Below, piece by piece: positions 28,477-38,680 of a DNA stretch of 64,000 bases; the stretch's first letter is position 1, and every line of letters begins with the position of its first letter. Source of the DNA: CAYWVR01 sp964461715 (GTDB taxonomy: Bacteria > Planctomycetota > Phycisphaerae > FEN-1346); contig CAYWVR010000004.1 of NCBI GenBank assembly GCA_964461715.1, forward strand, positions 1-64,000, read 5' to 3'. A model generated the notes under the pieces. It saw only the letters and a list, made by a program, of their open reading frames with translations. It was not told where the DNA came from and did no database searches. The position numbers and the translations under genes are program-made.

Positions 28477-30744
28477 GTGGCGGAACTGGATCAGTCTCGC
28501 GAGGTGTCCGCGCCTGCGCTCCCGGATGAGGAGGCGGCCCCGGAGGAGACCGGGACGCAGCCGAGCGTCGTGGGCCTGATCCTGACGGTCTTGCTGGGCC
28601 TCGTGATTCTTGTGGCCCTCATCCCCCTGGTGCTCTGGGTCGATTACGGCGCGAAGCTGAGCTTTTTCGAGACGTCCGCGCCGCCCGCCGGCGCGGTCGG
28701 AGTGCTGGTAGCCCTGGTGCTGGTGAACCTCGTGGTGTTTGCCGCGGGCCGGGTGCGGCTCTTCCGGCGATGGCAGCTGGTGCTCCTGTACGTCATGCTC
28801 ATGACGGGCCTGCCCGTGGCGAACGTGGGGCTCGTTCAGCCCGTCTTCACCGAGATGACGAACGTGGCCTCGGAGTACGTGAACCGGCGGGTGCCGAGCG
28901 TGGCGCCGGCGTACGCGCTTCAGAGCCGGACGGTGTTCCCGAAGGTGGGGCTGGAGAAGGAACTCTCGAAGGAGCAGCGTGAGACCCGGGTCGAGCCGCT
29001 CAAGCGGTTCTGGTCGGGCATCGGGCTGGGGCTCCAGGAACAGTACCGGCTTCGGGACATGACCACGTGGCAGAAGCTGGTTTTCGCGTGGCACAAGATT
29101 CCCTGGACCCTGTGGATGTGGCCGCTGGTGAACTGGGGCATTTTCCTGCTGGGCCTTTTCCTCTCGATCATGTTCCTGGTGGAGATTTTGCGGCAGGAGT
29201 GGGTTGAGCGGGAGAACCTGGCGTTTCCGCTGGCGGCGGCCCCGGCGGCGGTGATCGAGGAGGGGTCCCGCGAGGGACGCGTAGGCCACCCGCTGCTCGT
29301 CAACTGGCTCTTCTGGCTCGGTCTGGCCGTGCCGGTGGCGCTGCTTCTGCTCTCGGGCCTTCGGTACTATCAGAAGTACGACATCCCGGTCGGGGAGTTG
29401 ATGATTGATTTCCGGCGGGTCTTCACAAAGGCCCCGTGGGACGCGATCAAGACGAACGTCCTGGTCCTCTCGCCGATCCTCCTGGGCATCGGGTATCTGG
29501 TGCACCTGGAGATCTCGCGTTCGATCTGGATCTTCTTCCTGGTGGGGACGCTGTTTCACCTTCTGGCGGCGAACGTGGGGTGGAACGTGACGGAGTCGCC
29601 CCCCGAGCCGCTGGACTGGCAGATGCCTCGCTACCCGTTCCCGCGAGATCAGGGGATCGGGGCGATGATGGTGGTGGCGCTGTTTCTTCTGTGGCGGAGT
29701 CGGGGAGGGCTCTGGGCGCTGGTGCGGGCCCCGTTCTCACACGAGGCGGTGCGCTCGAGCACCCCCGGGTTCGTGCCGCGACGGCTGGCGGGATGGGGGT
29801 TTTTGGGATGCTTCGTGTTCCTCTTCGCCTGGATGGTGTGGGTGCTGATGGAGCCCGCCGCAGGGGCTCCGGGCGAGCCGATGGGCGCGCCGGGGTACCT
29901 GCTGGTGTTCCTGTGGCTGGTGCTGTTCTACCTGATGATCGTGGCGTTTGCGCGTCTGCGGGCCGAGGCGGGCATCCCGTCGAACTACCTCATGCCCGCC
30001 GCCGTTCGCGTGCCGCGCGTCTGGGGCGGCCCGAGCGTATGGGGCTGGCGGAGCAACAACCTCCTGAACAACCACTTTTCTTGGATGACGATGTCGACGC
30101 TTCCGGCCATGGCCCCGCTTCAGTTGGAGGGGCTGGAGGTGGCGCGGCGGCACGGACCTTCGCCGCGCGCCATCGGATTCGGCGTGCTGGCGGCGTTCGT
30201 GACGGCGCTGGTGTTCGGGGCCCTGGGCTTCCTCTGGATGGCCTACTTCCAGGGCGAGGGTTACTTCCATGCTCATATCTCCACAGGCACGATGCCGCTA
30301 TGGGCCTTCTACCGCACGCGAGGCAAGGCCCTCGACATCGGCTACATCCACACGCCGGAGGCCGTCGCGTGCGTCGTGGGGGTGGCCGTGATGGCGATGC
30401 TGCTGGTAGCGCGGTCGAAGTGGCTGCGCTTCCCGGTGCACCCGCTGGGGTACCTGGTGTGGTGTCTGGCGCCGTTGCATGGGGCGTTCGCTCAGCACCA
30501 GACGGTGACGCACGTCAACATGGTGTGGGGGCCGATGCTGATCGCGTGGTTCGCCAAGCGCACGGTCATTCGATACGGCGGGATGAAGCTCTATCGGAAG
30601 CTCCTGCCGATCGCCTATGGGATGATCATCGGCCACCTGTTGATGTACGTGTTCTGGACGCTGGCCCACGCGTACTTCCTGTACGGGGGCGGCGACTGGT
30701 TGATGAGCCTTCCGCAGCAGGTGTACATGCCGGAGGCATATTAA
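28477..30744 (+). CDS. OPT-superfamily-like membrane transporter (DUF6785/DUF6784 type), copy 1
   Basis: 755 aa with an acidic cytoplasmic N-terminus (about residues 1-30) and about 14 hydrophobic segments, the first near 32-56 (VGLILTVLLGLVILVALIPL). A large extracytoplasmic insert (about 105-205) lies between the third and fourth helices. Characteristic segments are RQEWVERENLAFPLAAAP, ARLRAEAGIPSNYLMPAAVR and WRSNNLLNNHFSWMTMS, which recall the OPT-like family of Planctomycetota and Lentisphaerota. The substrate is unknown; OPT proteins generally move oligopeptides or metal chelates. GTG 28477 is preferred to GTG 28462 because AAGGAG (28465-28470) sits 6 nt before it. The stop is one base before the next start, so the two are coupled. 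Confidence 0.7.
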   Translation: MAELDQSREVSAPALPDEEAAPEETGTQPSVVGLILTVLLGLVILVALIPLVLWVDYGAKLSFFETSAPPAGAVGVLVALVLVNLVVFAAGRVRLFRRWQLVLLYVMLMTGLPVANVGLVQPVFTEMTNVASEYVNRRVPSVAPAYALQSRTVFPKVGLEKELSKEQRETRVEPLKRFWSGIGLGLQEQYRLRDMTTWQKLVFAWHKIPWTLWMWPLVNWGIFLLGLFLSIMFLVEILRQEWVERENLAFPLAAAPAAVIEEGSREGRVGHPLLVNWLFWLGLAVPVALLLLSGLRYYQKYDIPVGELMIDFRRVFTKAPWDAIKTNVLVLSPILLGIGYLVHLEISRSIWIFFLVGTLFHLLAANVGWNVTESPPEPLDWQMPRYPFPRDQGIGAMMVVALFLLWRSRGGLWALVRAPFSHEAVRSSTPGFVPRRLAGWGFLGCFVFLFAWMVWVLMEPAAGAPGEPMGAPGYLLVFLWLVLFYLMIVAFARLRAEAGIPSNYLMPAAVRVPRVWGGPSVWGWRSNNLLNNHFSWMTMSTLPAMAPLQLEGLEVARRHGPSPRAIGFGVLAAFVTALVFGALGFLWMAYFQGEGYFHAHISTGTMPLWAFYRTRGKALDIGYIHTPEAVACVVGVAVMAMLLVARSKWLRFPVHPLGYLVWCLAPLHGAFAQHQTVTHVNMVWGPMLIAWFAKRTVIRYGGMKLYRKLLPIAYGMIIGHLLMYVFWTLAHAYFLYGGGDWLMSLPQQVYMPEAY

Positions 30745-30745
30745 C

Positions 30746-33700
30746 GTGAGGTTCTGGGCCTCGCAACTTGCGGTGATCGTAGTCGTGGCGGGGGCCGCCT
30801 CGGCGGCCGAACCGTCCGCCGACCGTCCGCCCGCCGAGCAGGCCCTGGAGATTCTTCGGACTTACCCCGACTACACGTTCGGCACGAATCCCCGGGCGGA
30901 GGCGTGGATCGAGTCGGTCATCGACGAGCGGGCCGCCGAACGCACCGACTCGCTCCGCGACACCCGTGCCACGATCCTCTCGGGCCTGGGCATCGACCCC
31001 GATCCGGAGGCACTCGAAGCCCAGATGGCGGCCCCGGCCATCCGGGACCTCGTCAAGGACCAGACGGGTACGATTACCGAACGGCTCGAGAAGATCTACG
31101 CGCCCCTGCGCGAAGCCGCGACGCTCGAGTCGAAGCTCGCCCTCATGGCCGATCTGCCGGCCGCCGCCCGGGTGGACGACCTGACGCTGGCATGGCTGCG
31201 GCGGCGGGTGCTGGAGTACGTCCGGCTCTATGTGATCGACGCGTATCCGGCGCTCGGCCGGGAGGCGGTTGAGGCGTCCGTTCGCCGAATCTTCGATTTC
31301 GGGCCGCGCACCGTCGGTCAGACGGGCCACGCGTCGGCCCGCGCGTATGTCGAGGAGAAATTCGTCGAGATCGGCCTCGAACGGGTTTCCCTGGATCGTT
31401 TCGACCGCGCGTCCCCGGTGGACGAGGGCGCCCGCATTTTCCTGGCTCCCCCCGACGGCGACCCGCACACCCTCTATGCCATCTGGCCGAACCAGTCCAT
31501 GCCGAGCACGCTGCCTGAGGGAGGCATCGAGGGGCCGCTGGTGTACCTGGGTCGCGGCAGCATGCTCGGGCGGTACGAGCAGGACGTGGACGGCGCCATC
31601 GTCCTGCTGGAGTTCCGGTCGAAGGCCAACTGGCAGTGGTGGGCCATGCACGGGGCCCAAGCCGCCATCCTGCTCCACCAAGACGACATGGTCCGAAAGG
31701 AGGCGGCCGACAAGTTCATCAACCTGCCCGTGAATTTCCCCCGATACTACGCCGACGAAGCCCTTTCGGCCCGCCTGCGGGGGATGGCCGAGAAGGGCGT
31801 CCGCGTCCGTCTCGAAGGCACGATGCGCTGGACGAACGTGCCGTGCGGCAACGTGCTGGGCCTGTTGCCCGCGACGGTGATTGTCGAGACGCGCGCGGGA
31901 ATGCGGGAGGCCCTGCGGACCGCGAGCGAGGCCGATCCGGTCCCGGCGGGCCTGGCCGAGGCGCTCGCCGCGGACGGCCGAGGACCGAGGGGGGCGGCCG
32001 CGGGGCTCGCGGAGGCCGAGATCGAGTCCTGGCCGCCGGAGGTCGTGCGGTGGACCCTGCGCCGAGTGCTGCGCTACGAGGAGCAGGGCTACGCGGGACG
32101 TCTGGCGTCGCGTCTGAAGGCGATGGCGAAAGCTCGGCAGGCGGTCGTGATGACGGGGCCGCTGGACTCGATGTGCTGCGCCCCCGCCGCGCCCCATGGG
32201 GCGGATCAGTCGGGAGGGCTTGTGGCCCTGCTGGCGGTGACCGAGTACCTGGCTAAGGCCAGTCCGTTGCGGCGCAACAACACGGTCATCGTCACGGCGG
32301 TCGACAGCCAGTACCAGGCTATCTACGGGGGGCGGAGCCTCGGGGCGATCCTCCGATACGGAGAGGAGTACTTCGCGGACGCGGCCGAGGACTTCGAGGA
32401 GCAGGCGGCGCGCACGGCGTACATGACCGAAATCCTCGCCGACCCCGACGGGTACGCCTACGGTCGGCCGAACATGAGCCAGGAGGCGGGCGAGGCCTTC
32501 CGGAAAGAGGCGGGGACCACGGTCGGTGACGTCGAAGAGGCCCTGCTGAAGCAGGTTCGCGACTGGCTCGATTTCCGCCGGGCGGGTGTCGCGGCCCAGC
32601 GGTCCGAAGAGGTCATGGGAACCGGCGAGGCGTACGAGCGGACGGCTCTGGACGTCCGGCTTGACGTCTACAAGGCCCTCGGCCGGTTCTCCGAGAAGGA
32701 CCTCAAAGGCCATCTGCTGGCCCTCAAGCTCCTGGATCCCGCCTTGGGCGAGCCCGTCGACAGGGCGGAGGTGCTCGGTCGGCTCAAGCAGGACCCGGCC
32801 CGCGTCAAGGCCATCGCGAAGACGCTTGAGGAGGTGGGCTCGCTGAAGGAGGTCCGGGCCCTGCCGGCCGAGACGCTCCGGGCCATGCGGGCGTCGATGG
32901 CGGGCCCGGAGGAAGTCACCTATACCTTCGCCCGGGAGAAGATGACGAATCGCCTTGAGGTGATCCGCAAGCGCCTGGCCGGCCAGCGGGAAGACGCCCG
33001 ACTGGCCGCCCTTCTCGCGGGCTTCGAGGATGCCGACACGGCGATCAAGGTGGCCGAGGGTCTCGCGAAGGATGGGGCGGAGGACTTGGCCGCTGCCGAG
33101 GACCGCCTCGTCGCCTTGGTGCGCGAGGAACGCTACGAGCCGATCATTTCGTGCTCGCTGGATCTCTCGAGTCACAGCCGGCACCTGACGTTGAACCGTC
33201 AGGGGTCGTCGGCCCTGGCGGCCGGGGGATTGCCGAACAACTTCCTCTGGACGATCCAGCCGAACCTGAGCCAGCACTATGTGAAGTCGCTCCGGTTTGC
33301 CAACGATTTGCTCGATCTGGCCCCCGTGCCGCTTTTCGTGGATACCGTCTCGGCGGATGTGGGGAACCTGTACACGCCGGCGGAGAGCTCGGCGCCGACG
33401 GGCCTCTTCACGCTGGCCGGGATCACGCCCTACGCGTTCGCCACGGCCGAGGACCCTCGCTACATCCACAACACCCCGGCCGACGTGCCCGACCGGGTGA
33501 ACTTCGACGCCTTGGCGACTCAGGTCAAGACGGCGGCGATCGTCGTGGACGAGATGCTCTCGGACGAGTCGCTGCTGGCCCGGGTCGACAGAATCCGCTC
33601 CAGCCCGACCGAGATCAAGGGCCGCATCGTCCGTTTCGACGTCCGGGCCGGCGCGTTCCCGAACATGCCGGTCGACGGGGCCCTGGTCTACCTGCCCCGG

Positions 33701-36646
33701 GGCGGGGGGGGGGACCAGGGAGGCAAGGGCGCCGGGCAGACGGGCGGGGTGATCTCGCACATGGCCGTCCTGGCCGACGGCGACGGTCACTATCACATCC
33801 CCTTCGAGCCCGACGCCCGCAGCCAAGGCGGCAAGGACGACATGTGGATCTGGGCCTATGGTTTCGACTACGAGCGCGGCCTGATCGACATGGCCATCGA
33901 CAAGGCCGAGGCCCAGCTTGCCACCTTCGAGAATCGACTGCGCCTCCAGGACCCCGTCGAGCAGCGTAACCTGCTCGTTTTCCGCTGCGCCGCGGCCACC
34001 ATCTTCAATCCCATCGACCCGCGGTACCTGAGGGAGCTCCAGACGATCCAGGTCTTGGACGGCAAGGGCAAGAGCCAGCCGCGCCACTACTCCACCCTGA
34101 CCGTCAAGCAGACCAAGGGCCGCAACGGCGATGCCGATCCGGCGGTCAATTGTGCCGTCGCCTTCGTGCCGCAGAACCTGCGCGTGCAGGTCATGATGGG
34201 CCAGCAGCACCTGGGGGCGCGCCGCCTGGTGCTCCTCGGGGTGGGTCCGGAAGATCCCACGGGCAACGGGTATCCCGTCGGGCGCGGGCGGCTGATCGAG
34301 GAAACCACGCTCCGCGTGGCCCGGGACATGACCGGCCTGAACGCCTATCGCCTGGATCGGCTGGGGGAGGCGGGCATCCGGTCGACGAAGCTCGAGGAGT
34401 TGATGGCCCGGGCCCGGGGTCATCTGGAGGCGGCGGAGGCGGCCCTCGAGGAGCATCGGTACGGAGACCTGGCCCGAAGCGCGAACGCCGCCTGGGGATA
34501 CGCCGCCCGCGCCTATCCGGAGGTGACGCAGACGGCCAACGACGCGGTGTACGGGGTCGTGTTCTTCCTCGTGTTGCTCCTGCCTTTCGCGTACTTCATG
34601 GAGCGGCTGACGTTCGGGTTCAAGACGGCCGTGTCGCGCGTGGGCGGGATGCTGATCTGGTTCACGATTGTGTTCTTGCTGCTTTTCTGGGTGCATCCGG
34701 CGTTCCAGATTTCGCTGACGCCACTGGTCATTCTGCTGGCCTTTGCGCTGCTGGTGCTGGCGTCGGTGGTGCTGGTGCTCGTGTCGGCCCGGTTCGGGGA
34801 GCAGGTGAAGAAGTGGCGTCAGCAGGCCGGGGGCGTCCATTCGGCTGACGTCAGCCGCCTTTCCACGACCGCGGTGGCGTTCAACCTCGGCATCGCCAAC
34901 CTCGGCAAGCGCAAGAGCCGCACGGTCCTGACCATCGTCACGCTCATCCTGCTGGCCTTCAGCGTCATCAGTTTCACGTCGATCCAGGAGGCGGCCGACC
35001 ACCTGCCCATTCCGCTGGCCGAGGGGGCCCCGTACAGCGGCCTGATGTTCCGCATGCCGCTCTGGAAGAACATGGTGGATTCCATTGCCACGGCCCTGGA
35101 GGTGGAGTTCGGCGGCCGTCACACGCTGGTGAAGCGCGGCTGGCGGATGGAGGCCGAGGGGGGCTGGGGTGCCTGGCTCGAGGGCAAGAACGATTTTCCT
35201 TTGGCCCGCCTCGACCGGCCCGACGCCAAGGCCATCGTCCAGTGTATCGCCGGTTTCGAGGCCGCCGAGGCCGACTTGACGGGCATTGACCAGTGCATCA
35301 CCGTCGGCCGCTGGATGGCCGAGGGCGAACGCAACGTCGTGATCGTCCCGCGCGAGGTTGCCGACACGCTGGGTCTGACGGACGAGGACGTTCGGACCGA
35401 GCGGGTCCGAGTGCGGCACGCGGGGCAGAACTTGACGGTGATCGGCATCCTCGACGCCAGGAAGGCGGATGCGATCCGCGGCCTCAACAACGAGTCGATT
35501 GCCCCGGTCGATTACCTCGCCTCGGGCTCCGAGGGCGGCAATGTGGGGGGCACCCTCGACATCGAGTCGGACGTCGGGATGGAGCGGCCCTTCGAGCACA
35601 TGAGCTTCCGCGACGTGGCCATCGCGCCGCTCGATGGGGTCCTGGAGATGTCGGAGAGCCACCTCAAGGCCGCTTGCGTCAAGTTCGCGCCCGGCACGCC
35701 GGAGGAGCATCGCGAGGTCGTCGACGAGCTGATGAGCCGACTCGCGATCAACGTCTACGCCGGCGTCGGCGATCAGCGGTACCTCATCCGGAGCGTGGGC
35801 CTGCGGACGATCCGGCCGGACTGGGCCCTGTTGGCGCCCATCGCCCTGGCGGTCCTCATCATCCTCAACACGATGCTCGGGACCGTCGAGGAGCGCAAGG
35901 GCGAGATCGGGATGCTCGGGGCGGTGGGCCTCGCCCCGCGGCACGTGGCGATGCTCTTCTTCACGGAGGCCAGCGTCTATGCCAACGCGGGGGTCGTGGT
36001 CGGGTACCTCGTCGGCCAGGTCATGGCCAAGCTGGTCGTCTCGATGGGCTGGTTCGGGGAGTTGTCGCTGAACTACTCCTCCCTCGCGGCGCTCTTCACG
36101 GCGGCGCTGGTGGCGGTCATCGTGCTGGCGGCGACGGTCTATCCGGCCCGCAAGGCCGCCGCCCTGGCCACGCCTTCGGGCGCGGCCCGGTGGGCCATGC
36201 CGGGGGCCACCTTCGGCCGGCGTCTCGAAATCGAGCTGCCCTTCACCCTGACGCGGGGCAACGCCGTCGGCATGGGCATGTTCCTGCACGAGCACTTCGA
36301 ATCGCACGCCGACCCCACGAGTCCGGACTTCTCGACGTCGGGTCTGCGGACGCGGGCCCGGGTGCGCGGCGGCGGGGCCACGCTCATCCTCCAAATGATT
36401 GTCTACCCGACGCCCTACGACCTCGGCGTGAGCCAACGCTGCCGCGTCATCGTCTACCCGACCGAGCGGGAGGGCGTCTACGGCGTCCGGTTCACGCTGC
36501 GGCGGCTGTCGAGCGACGAGGGCTCCTGGATGCGCACGAACTTCCGGTTCATGGACCTTATTCGCAAGCAGTTCCTGATCTGGCGGACGATCCGGCTCGA
36601 GGAGCGCCGGTCGTATATTGAGCGAGGGCTCCAGCTATTTCAGTAA
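30746..36646 (+). CDS. Large fusion: M28-like extracytoplasmic region plus FtsX permease
   Basis: 1966 aa with a signal peptide (ending near ASAAEPSADRP). An M28-peptidase-like/PA-containing region lies about residues 170-560 (FGPRTVGQTGHASARAYVEE, then VVMTGPLDSMCCAP, GADQSGGLVALLAV and VDSQYQAIYGGRSL). The usual M28 metal ligands are partly replaced, so it may bind rather than cleave. A carboxypeptidase-regulatory-like beta domain is near 950-1030. From about 1265 there are three helices, then a region starting NLGIANLGKRKSRTVLTIVT that opens an FtsX/MacB-type permease core. The last three helices are near 1690-1800. A cytoplasmic domain of about 150 aa closes the protein. Start GTG 30746 has GGAGG (30731-30735). 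With the ATPase at 39404 it should form part of an ABC machine. Confidence 0.75.
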   Translation: MRFWASQLAVIVVVAGAASAAEPSADRPPAEQALEILRTYPDYTFGTNPRAEAWIESVIDERAAERTDSLRDTRATILSGLGIDPDPEALEAQMAAPAIRDLVKDQTGTITERLEKIYAPLREAATLESKLALMADLPAAARVDDLTLAWLRRRVLEYVRLYVIDAYPALGREAVEASVRRIFDFGPRTVGQTGHASARAYVEEKFVEIGLERVSLDRFDRASPVDEGARIFLAPPDGDPHTLYAIWPNQSMPSTLPEGGIEGPLVYLGRGSMLGRYEQDVDGAIVLLEFRSKANWQWWAMHGAQAAILLHQDDMVRKEAADKFINLPVNFPRYYADEALSARLRGMAEKGVRVRLEGTMRWTNVPCGNVLGLLPATVIVETRAGMREALRTASEADPVPAGLAEALAADGRGPRGAAAGLAEAEIESWPPEVVRWTLRRVLRYEEQGYAGRLASRLKAMAKARQAVVMTGPLDSMCCAPAAPHGADQSGGLVALLAVTEYLAKASPLRRNNTVIVTAVDSQYQAIYGGRSLGAILRYGEEYFADAAEDFEEQAARTAYMTEILADPDGYAYGRPNMSQEAGEAFRKEAGTTVGDVEEALLKQVRDWLDFRRAGVAAQRSEEVMGTGEAYERTALDVRLDVYKALGRFSEKDLKGHLLALKLLDPALGEPVDRAEVLGRLKQDPARVKAIAKTLEEVGSLKEVRALPAETLRAMRASMAGPEEVTYTFAREKMTNRLEVIRKRLAGQREDARLAALLAGFEDADTAIKVAEGLAKDGAEDLAAAEDRLVALVREERYEPIISCSLDLSSHSRHLTLNRQGSSALAAGGLPNNFLWTIQPNLSQHYVKSLRFANDLLDLAPVPLFVDTVSADVGNLYTPAESSAPTGLFTLAGITPYAFATAEDPRYIHNTPADVPDRVNFDALATQVKTAAIVVDEMLSDESLLARVDRIRSSPTEIKGRIVRFDVRAGAFPNMPVDGALVYLPRGGGGDQGGKGAGQTGGVISHMAVLADGDGHYHIPFEPDARSQGGKDDMWIWAYGFDYERGLIDMAIDKAEAQLATFENRLRLQDPVEQRNLLVFRCAAATIFNPIDPRYLRELQTIQVLDGKGKSQPRHYSTLTVKQTKGRNGDADPAVNCAVAFVPQNLRVQVMMGQQHLGARRLVLLGVGPEDPTGNGYPVGRGRLIEETTLRVARDMTGLNAYRLDRLGEAGIRSTKLEELMARARGHLEAAEAALEEHRYGDLARSANAAWGYAARAYPEVTQTANDAVYGVVFFLVLLLPFAYFMERLTFGFKTAVSRVGGMLIWFTIVFLLLFWVHPAFQISLTPLVILLAFALLVLASVVLVLVSARFGEQVKKWRQQAGGVHSADVSRLSTTAVAFNLGIANLGKRKSRTVLTIVTLILLAFSVISFTSIQEAADHLPIPLAEGAPYSGLMFRMPLWKNMVDSIATALEVEFGGRHTLVKRGWRMEAEGGWGAWLEGKNDFPLARLDRPDAKAIVQCIAGFEAAEADLTGIDQCITVGRWMAEGERNVVIVPREVADTLGLTDEDVRTERVRVRHAGQNLTVIGILDARKADAIRGLNNESIAPVDYLASGSEGGNVGGTLDIESDVGMERPFEHMSFRDVAIAPLDGVLEMSESHLKAACVKFAPGTPEEHREVVDELMSRLAINVYAGVGDQRYLIRSVGLRTIRPDWALLAPIALAVLIILNTMLGTVEERKGEIGMLGAVGLAPRHVAMLFFTEASVYANAGVVVGYLVGQVMAKLVVSMGWFGELSLNYSSLAALFTAALVAVIVLAATVYPARKAAALATPSGAARWAMPGATFGRRLEIELPFTLTRGNAVGMGMFLHEHFESHADPTSPDFSTSGLRTRARVRGGGATLILQMIVYPTPYDLGVSQRCRVIVYPTEREGVYGVRFTLRRLSSDEGSWMRTNFRFMDLIRKQFLIWRTIRLEERRSYIERGLQLFQ

Positions 36647-38664
36647 GCGACGCGAAACCCACCGAGCCGCCCCTGGACGACGAGGGACTCCTGGAGGAGC
36701 CCGAGGCCGAGTTCCAGGAAGGCTTCACGAAGAAGACCATTCTCGGGGCCTTCTTCGTCGCCTTCGTCATGCTCCCGGGCAACATCTACCTGGGCCTGCT
36801 GATCGGCAAGGACAACCCCGCTGCCGAGTGGGTCACGGTCATTCTCTTCCTCGAGCTGGCCCGCCGCAGCTTCACCACCCTGAAGAAGCAGGAAATCTAT
36901 CTCCTCTTCTACTCGGCCAGCACCCTGACCCGCATCTACGGCGGGCTGATGTTGACGGGCGGCGTGTTCGCGATGGCCATCTGGAACCAGTACTGCCGCC
37001 AGTCCCCCGTCTTCGAGCAGTTCGGCCTCTCGAGCGTCGAGGCCCTGCCGGAATGGGTCGCGCCCCGCGTGGAGGTGCTCCAGCAACGGACCTTCTTCCA
37101 TGCGGCGTGGGTGCCGGCATTCTTCGTTTTGGTGGCCAGCTTCATTCTCGACCGGCTCTCCTGGCTGGGCCTGGGGTACATCGCGTACCGGGTGACGGCC
37201 GACGTCGAGCGGCTCGAGTTCCCCATGGCCCCGGTGGCGGCCGAGGGGGCCACGGCCCTGGCCGAATCGAGCCAGAAGAAGGAGTCGTGGCGGTGGCCGA
37301 TCTTCTCGGTCGGGGCGACCGCCGGCGTCATCTTCGGCCTGTTCTACGTCGCCGTCCCCGCCATCACCGGGGCGGTCTTCCCGCGGCCGATCACGCTCCT
37401 GCCCATCCCCTGGTTCGACATGACGGAGATGATCGGGAGTTGGCTCCCGGCGGCCACGTTCGGCCTGACGCTGGACCTGCAGATGGTGCTCGTCGGGTTC
37501 ATCCTTCCGCCGCGCATCCTCATCGGCATGTTCGGCGCCTCGATCCTCATCCACGTCTTCCTGAACCCCGTGCTCTACCGCGCCGGGGTGCTGACGCAGT
37601 GGCAGGAGGGCTACGACGCGCTCGCCACCCACATGGCCAACAACCTGGATCTCTGGCTGAGCGTCGGCATCGGCGCGGCGATCTCGGTCGCGGTCATCGG
37701 CCTCTACAGCTTGATGAGGGCCAGCCGCAAGGCCGAGAGCCAGCGCGACTGGGGCCGGCTTTGGAACCCTGAGCGCACGCGCGGCGACATGCCGCTTTGG
37801 ATCGCCCTCGTCATATTCCTCATCACGAGCGCCGGCTACGTCGTCCTCTGTCACGGGCTGGTGAATCTCGGGTGGCTGGGCGGCGCCCCGAAGGTCGACG
37901 ACGAGCAGTTCCCCCTCTGGATCTTTGCCGCCTTCGCCTTCTTCTGGACGCCGCTCAACACGTACCTGGCGGCCCGGATGCAGGGCATCACGGGGCGGCC
38001 CATCGCCCTCCCCTTCATCAAGGAGGGGTCGTTCCTGGCGATGACGAACTACAAGAAGCCTGACGTCTGGTTCGCCCCCGTCCCGTTGCACAACTACGGG
38101 ACGGCGGCCCAGTTCTTCCGTGTCGTCGAGCTGACGCGCACCAAGTTCACGAGCATTCTGAAGACCGAGGCCTTGCTCACGCCGCTTCTTCTAGTTTCGG
38201 GTTTCCTCTTCTGGGCATACATCTGGAGCCTCGGCGACATCCCCTCCGAGCGGTACCCCTACGTCCAGCGGTTCTGGCCGATGCACGCCACGATGCGGGC
38301 CCTCTGGGCCACGGCCAAGGGCGACGGCACGCGCTACATGATCGAAGCCCTCAGCGTCTACAAGATCGGGGGCGCTGCCGCCGTGGGGCTCGTCATCTAC
38401 ACGGTTCTTACGATGTTCGGGATCAGCCCCCAGTACTTTTACGGGGCCATTGCGGGGATCGGCGGCTACCCCCACCACACGATCCCCATGTTCATCGGGT
38501 TGCTCATCGGAAGGCTTTACCTGGCGAAACGCGTCGGAAAGGAGCGGTGGAGGCGATACACGCCGGTGATCATCGCCGGCTTCTCATGCGGCATGGGCCT
38601 GGTGGCCATGCTCGCGATTGCCTTCGTGTTCCTCTCGAAGGCCGTGACGCCGCTTCCGTACTAG
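36637..38664 (+). CDS. OPT-superfamily-like membrane transporter, copy 2 (start uncertain)
   Basis: 675 aa if started at 36637. An acidic N-terminus (EPPLDDEGLLEEPEAEFQEG) precedes TM1 (TILGAFFVAFVMLPGNIYLG), which resembles the OPT opening 'a.N.YLGL..G'. About 14 helices follow. Strong family segments are MQGITGRPIALPFIKEGSF, WFAPVPLHNYGTAAQFFRVV and ELTRTKFTSILKTEALLTP, typical of OPT-like proteins in PVC bacteria. No ATG, GTG or TTG occurs in frame between the TGA at 36619 and the ATG at 36769, and 36769 falls inside TM1. ATT at 36637, 8 nt after AGGG, is the best non-canonical start and would overlap the previous gene by 10 bp. A sequence error near the junction is the alternative. Confidence 0.7.
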   Translation: MSVSDAKPTEPPLDDEGLLEEPEAEFQEGFTKKTILGAFFVAFVMLPGNIYLGLLIGKDNPAAEWVTVILFLELARRSFTTLKKQEIYLLFYSASTLTRIYGGLMLTGGVFAMAIWNQYCRQSPVFEQFGLSSVEALPEWVAPRVEVLQQRTFFHAAWVPAFFVLVASFILDRLSWLGLGYIAYRVTADVERLEFPMAPVAAEGATALAESSQKKESWRWPIFSVGATAGVIFGLFYVAVPAITGAVFPRPITLLPIPWFDMTEMIGSWLPAATFGLTLDLQMVLVGFILPPRILIGMFGASILIHVFLNPVLYRAGVLTQWQEGYDALATHMANNLDLWLSVGIGAAISVAVIGLYSLMRASRKAESQRDWGRLWNPERTRGDMPLWIALVIFLITSAGYVVLCHGLVNLGWLGGAPKVDDEQFPLWIFAAFAFFWTPLNTYLAARMQGITGRPIALPFIKEGSFLAMTNYKKPDVWFAPVPLHNYGTAAQFFRVVELTRTKFTSILKTEALLTPLLLVSGFLFWAYIWSLGDIPSERYPYVQRFWPMHATMRALWATAKGDGTRYMIEALSVYKIGGAAAVGLVIYTVLTMFGISPQYFYGAIAGIGGYPHHTIPMFIGLLIGRLYLAKRVGKERWRRYTPVIIAGFSCGMGLVAMLAIAFVFLSKAVTPLPY

Positions 38665-38680
38665 AACCGAGGCGGCGAGG

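Noticed and set aside
30626..36436. Minus-strand open frame of 1,936 codons antisense to the FtsX fusion
   Set aside because: Arg/His/Gln-rich composition typical of shadow frames, and no domain is recognisable; the plus-strand frame has signal peptide, helices and FtsX motifs.
36769..38664. Using ATG 36769 as the start of OPT-like copy 2
   Set aside because: It falls in the middle of the first transmembrane helix and would remove the conserved acidic N-terminus.
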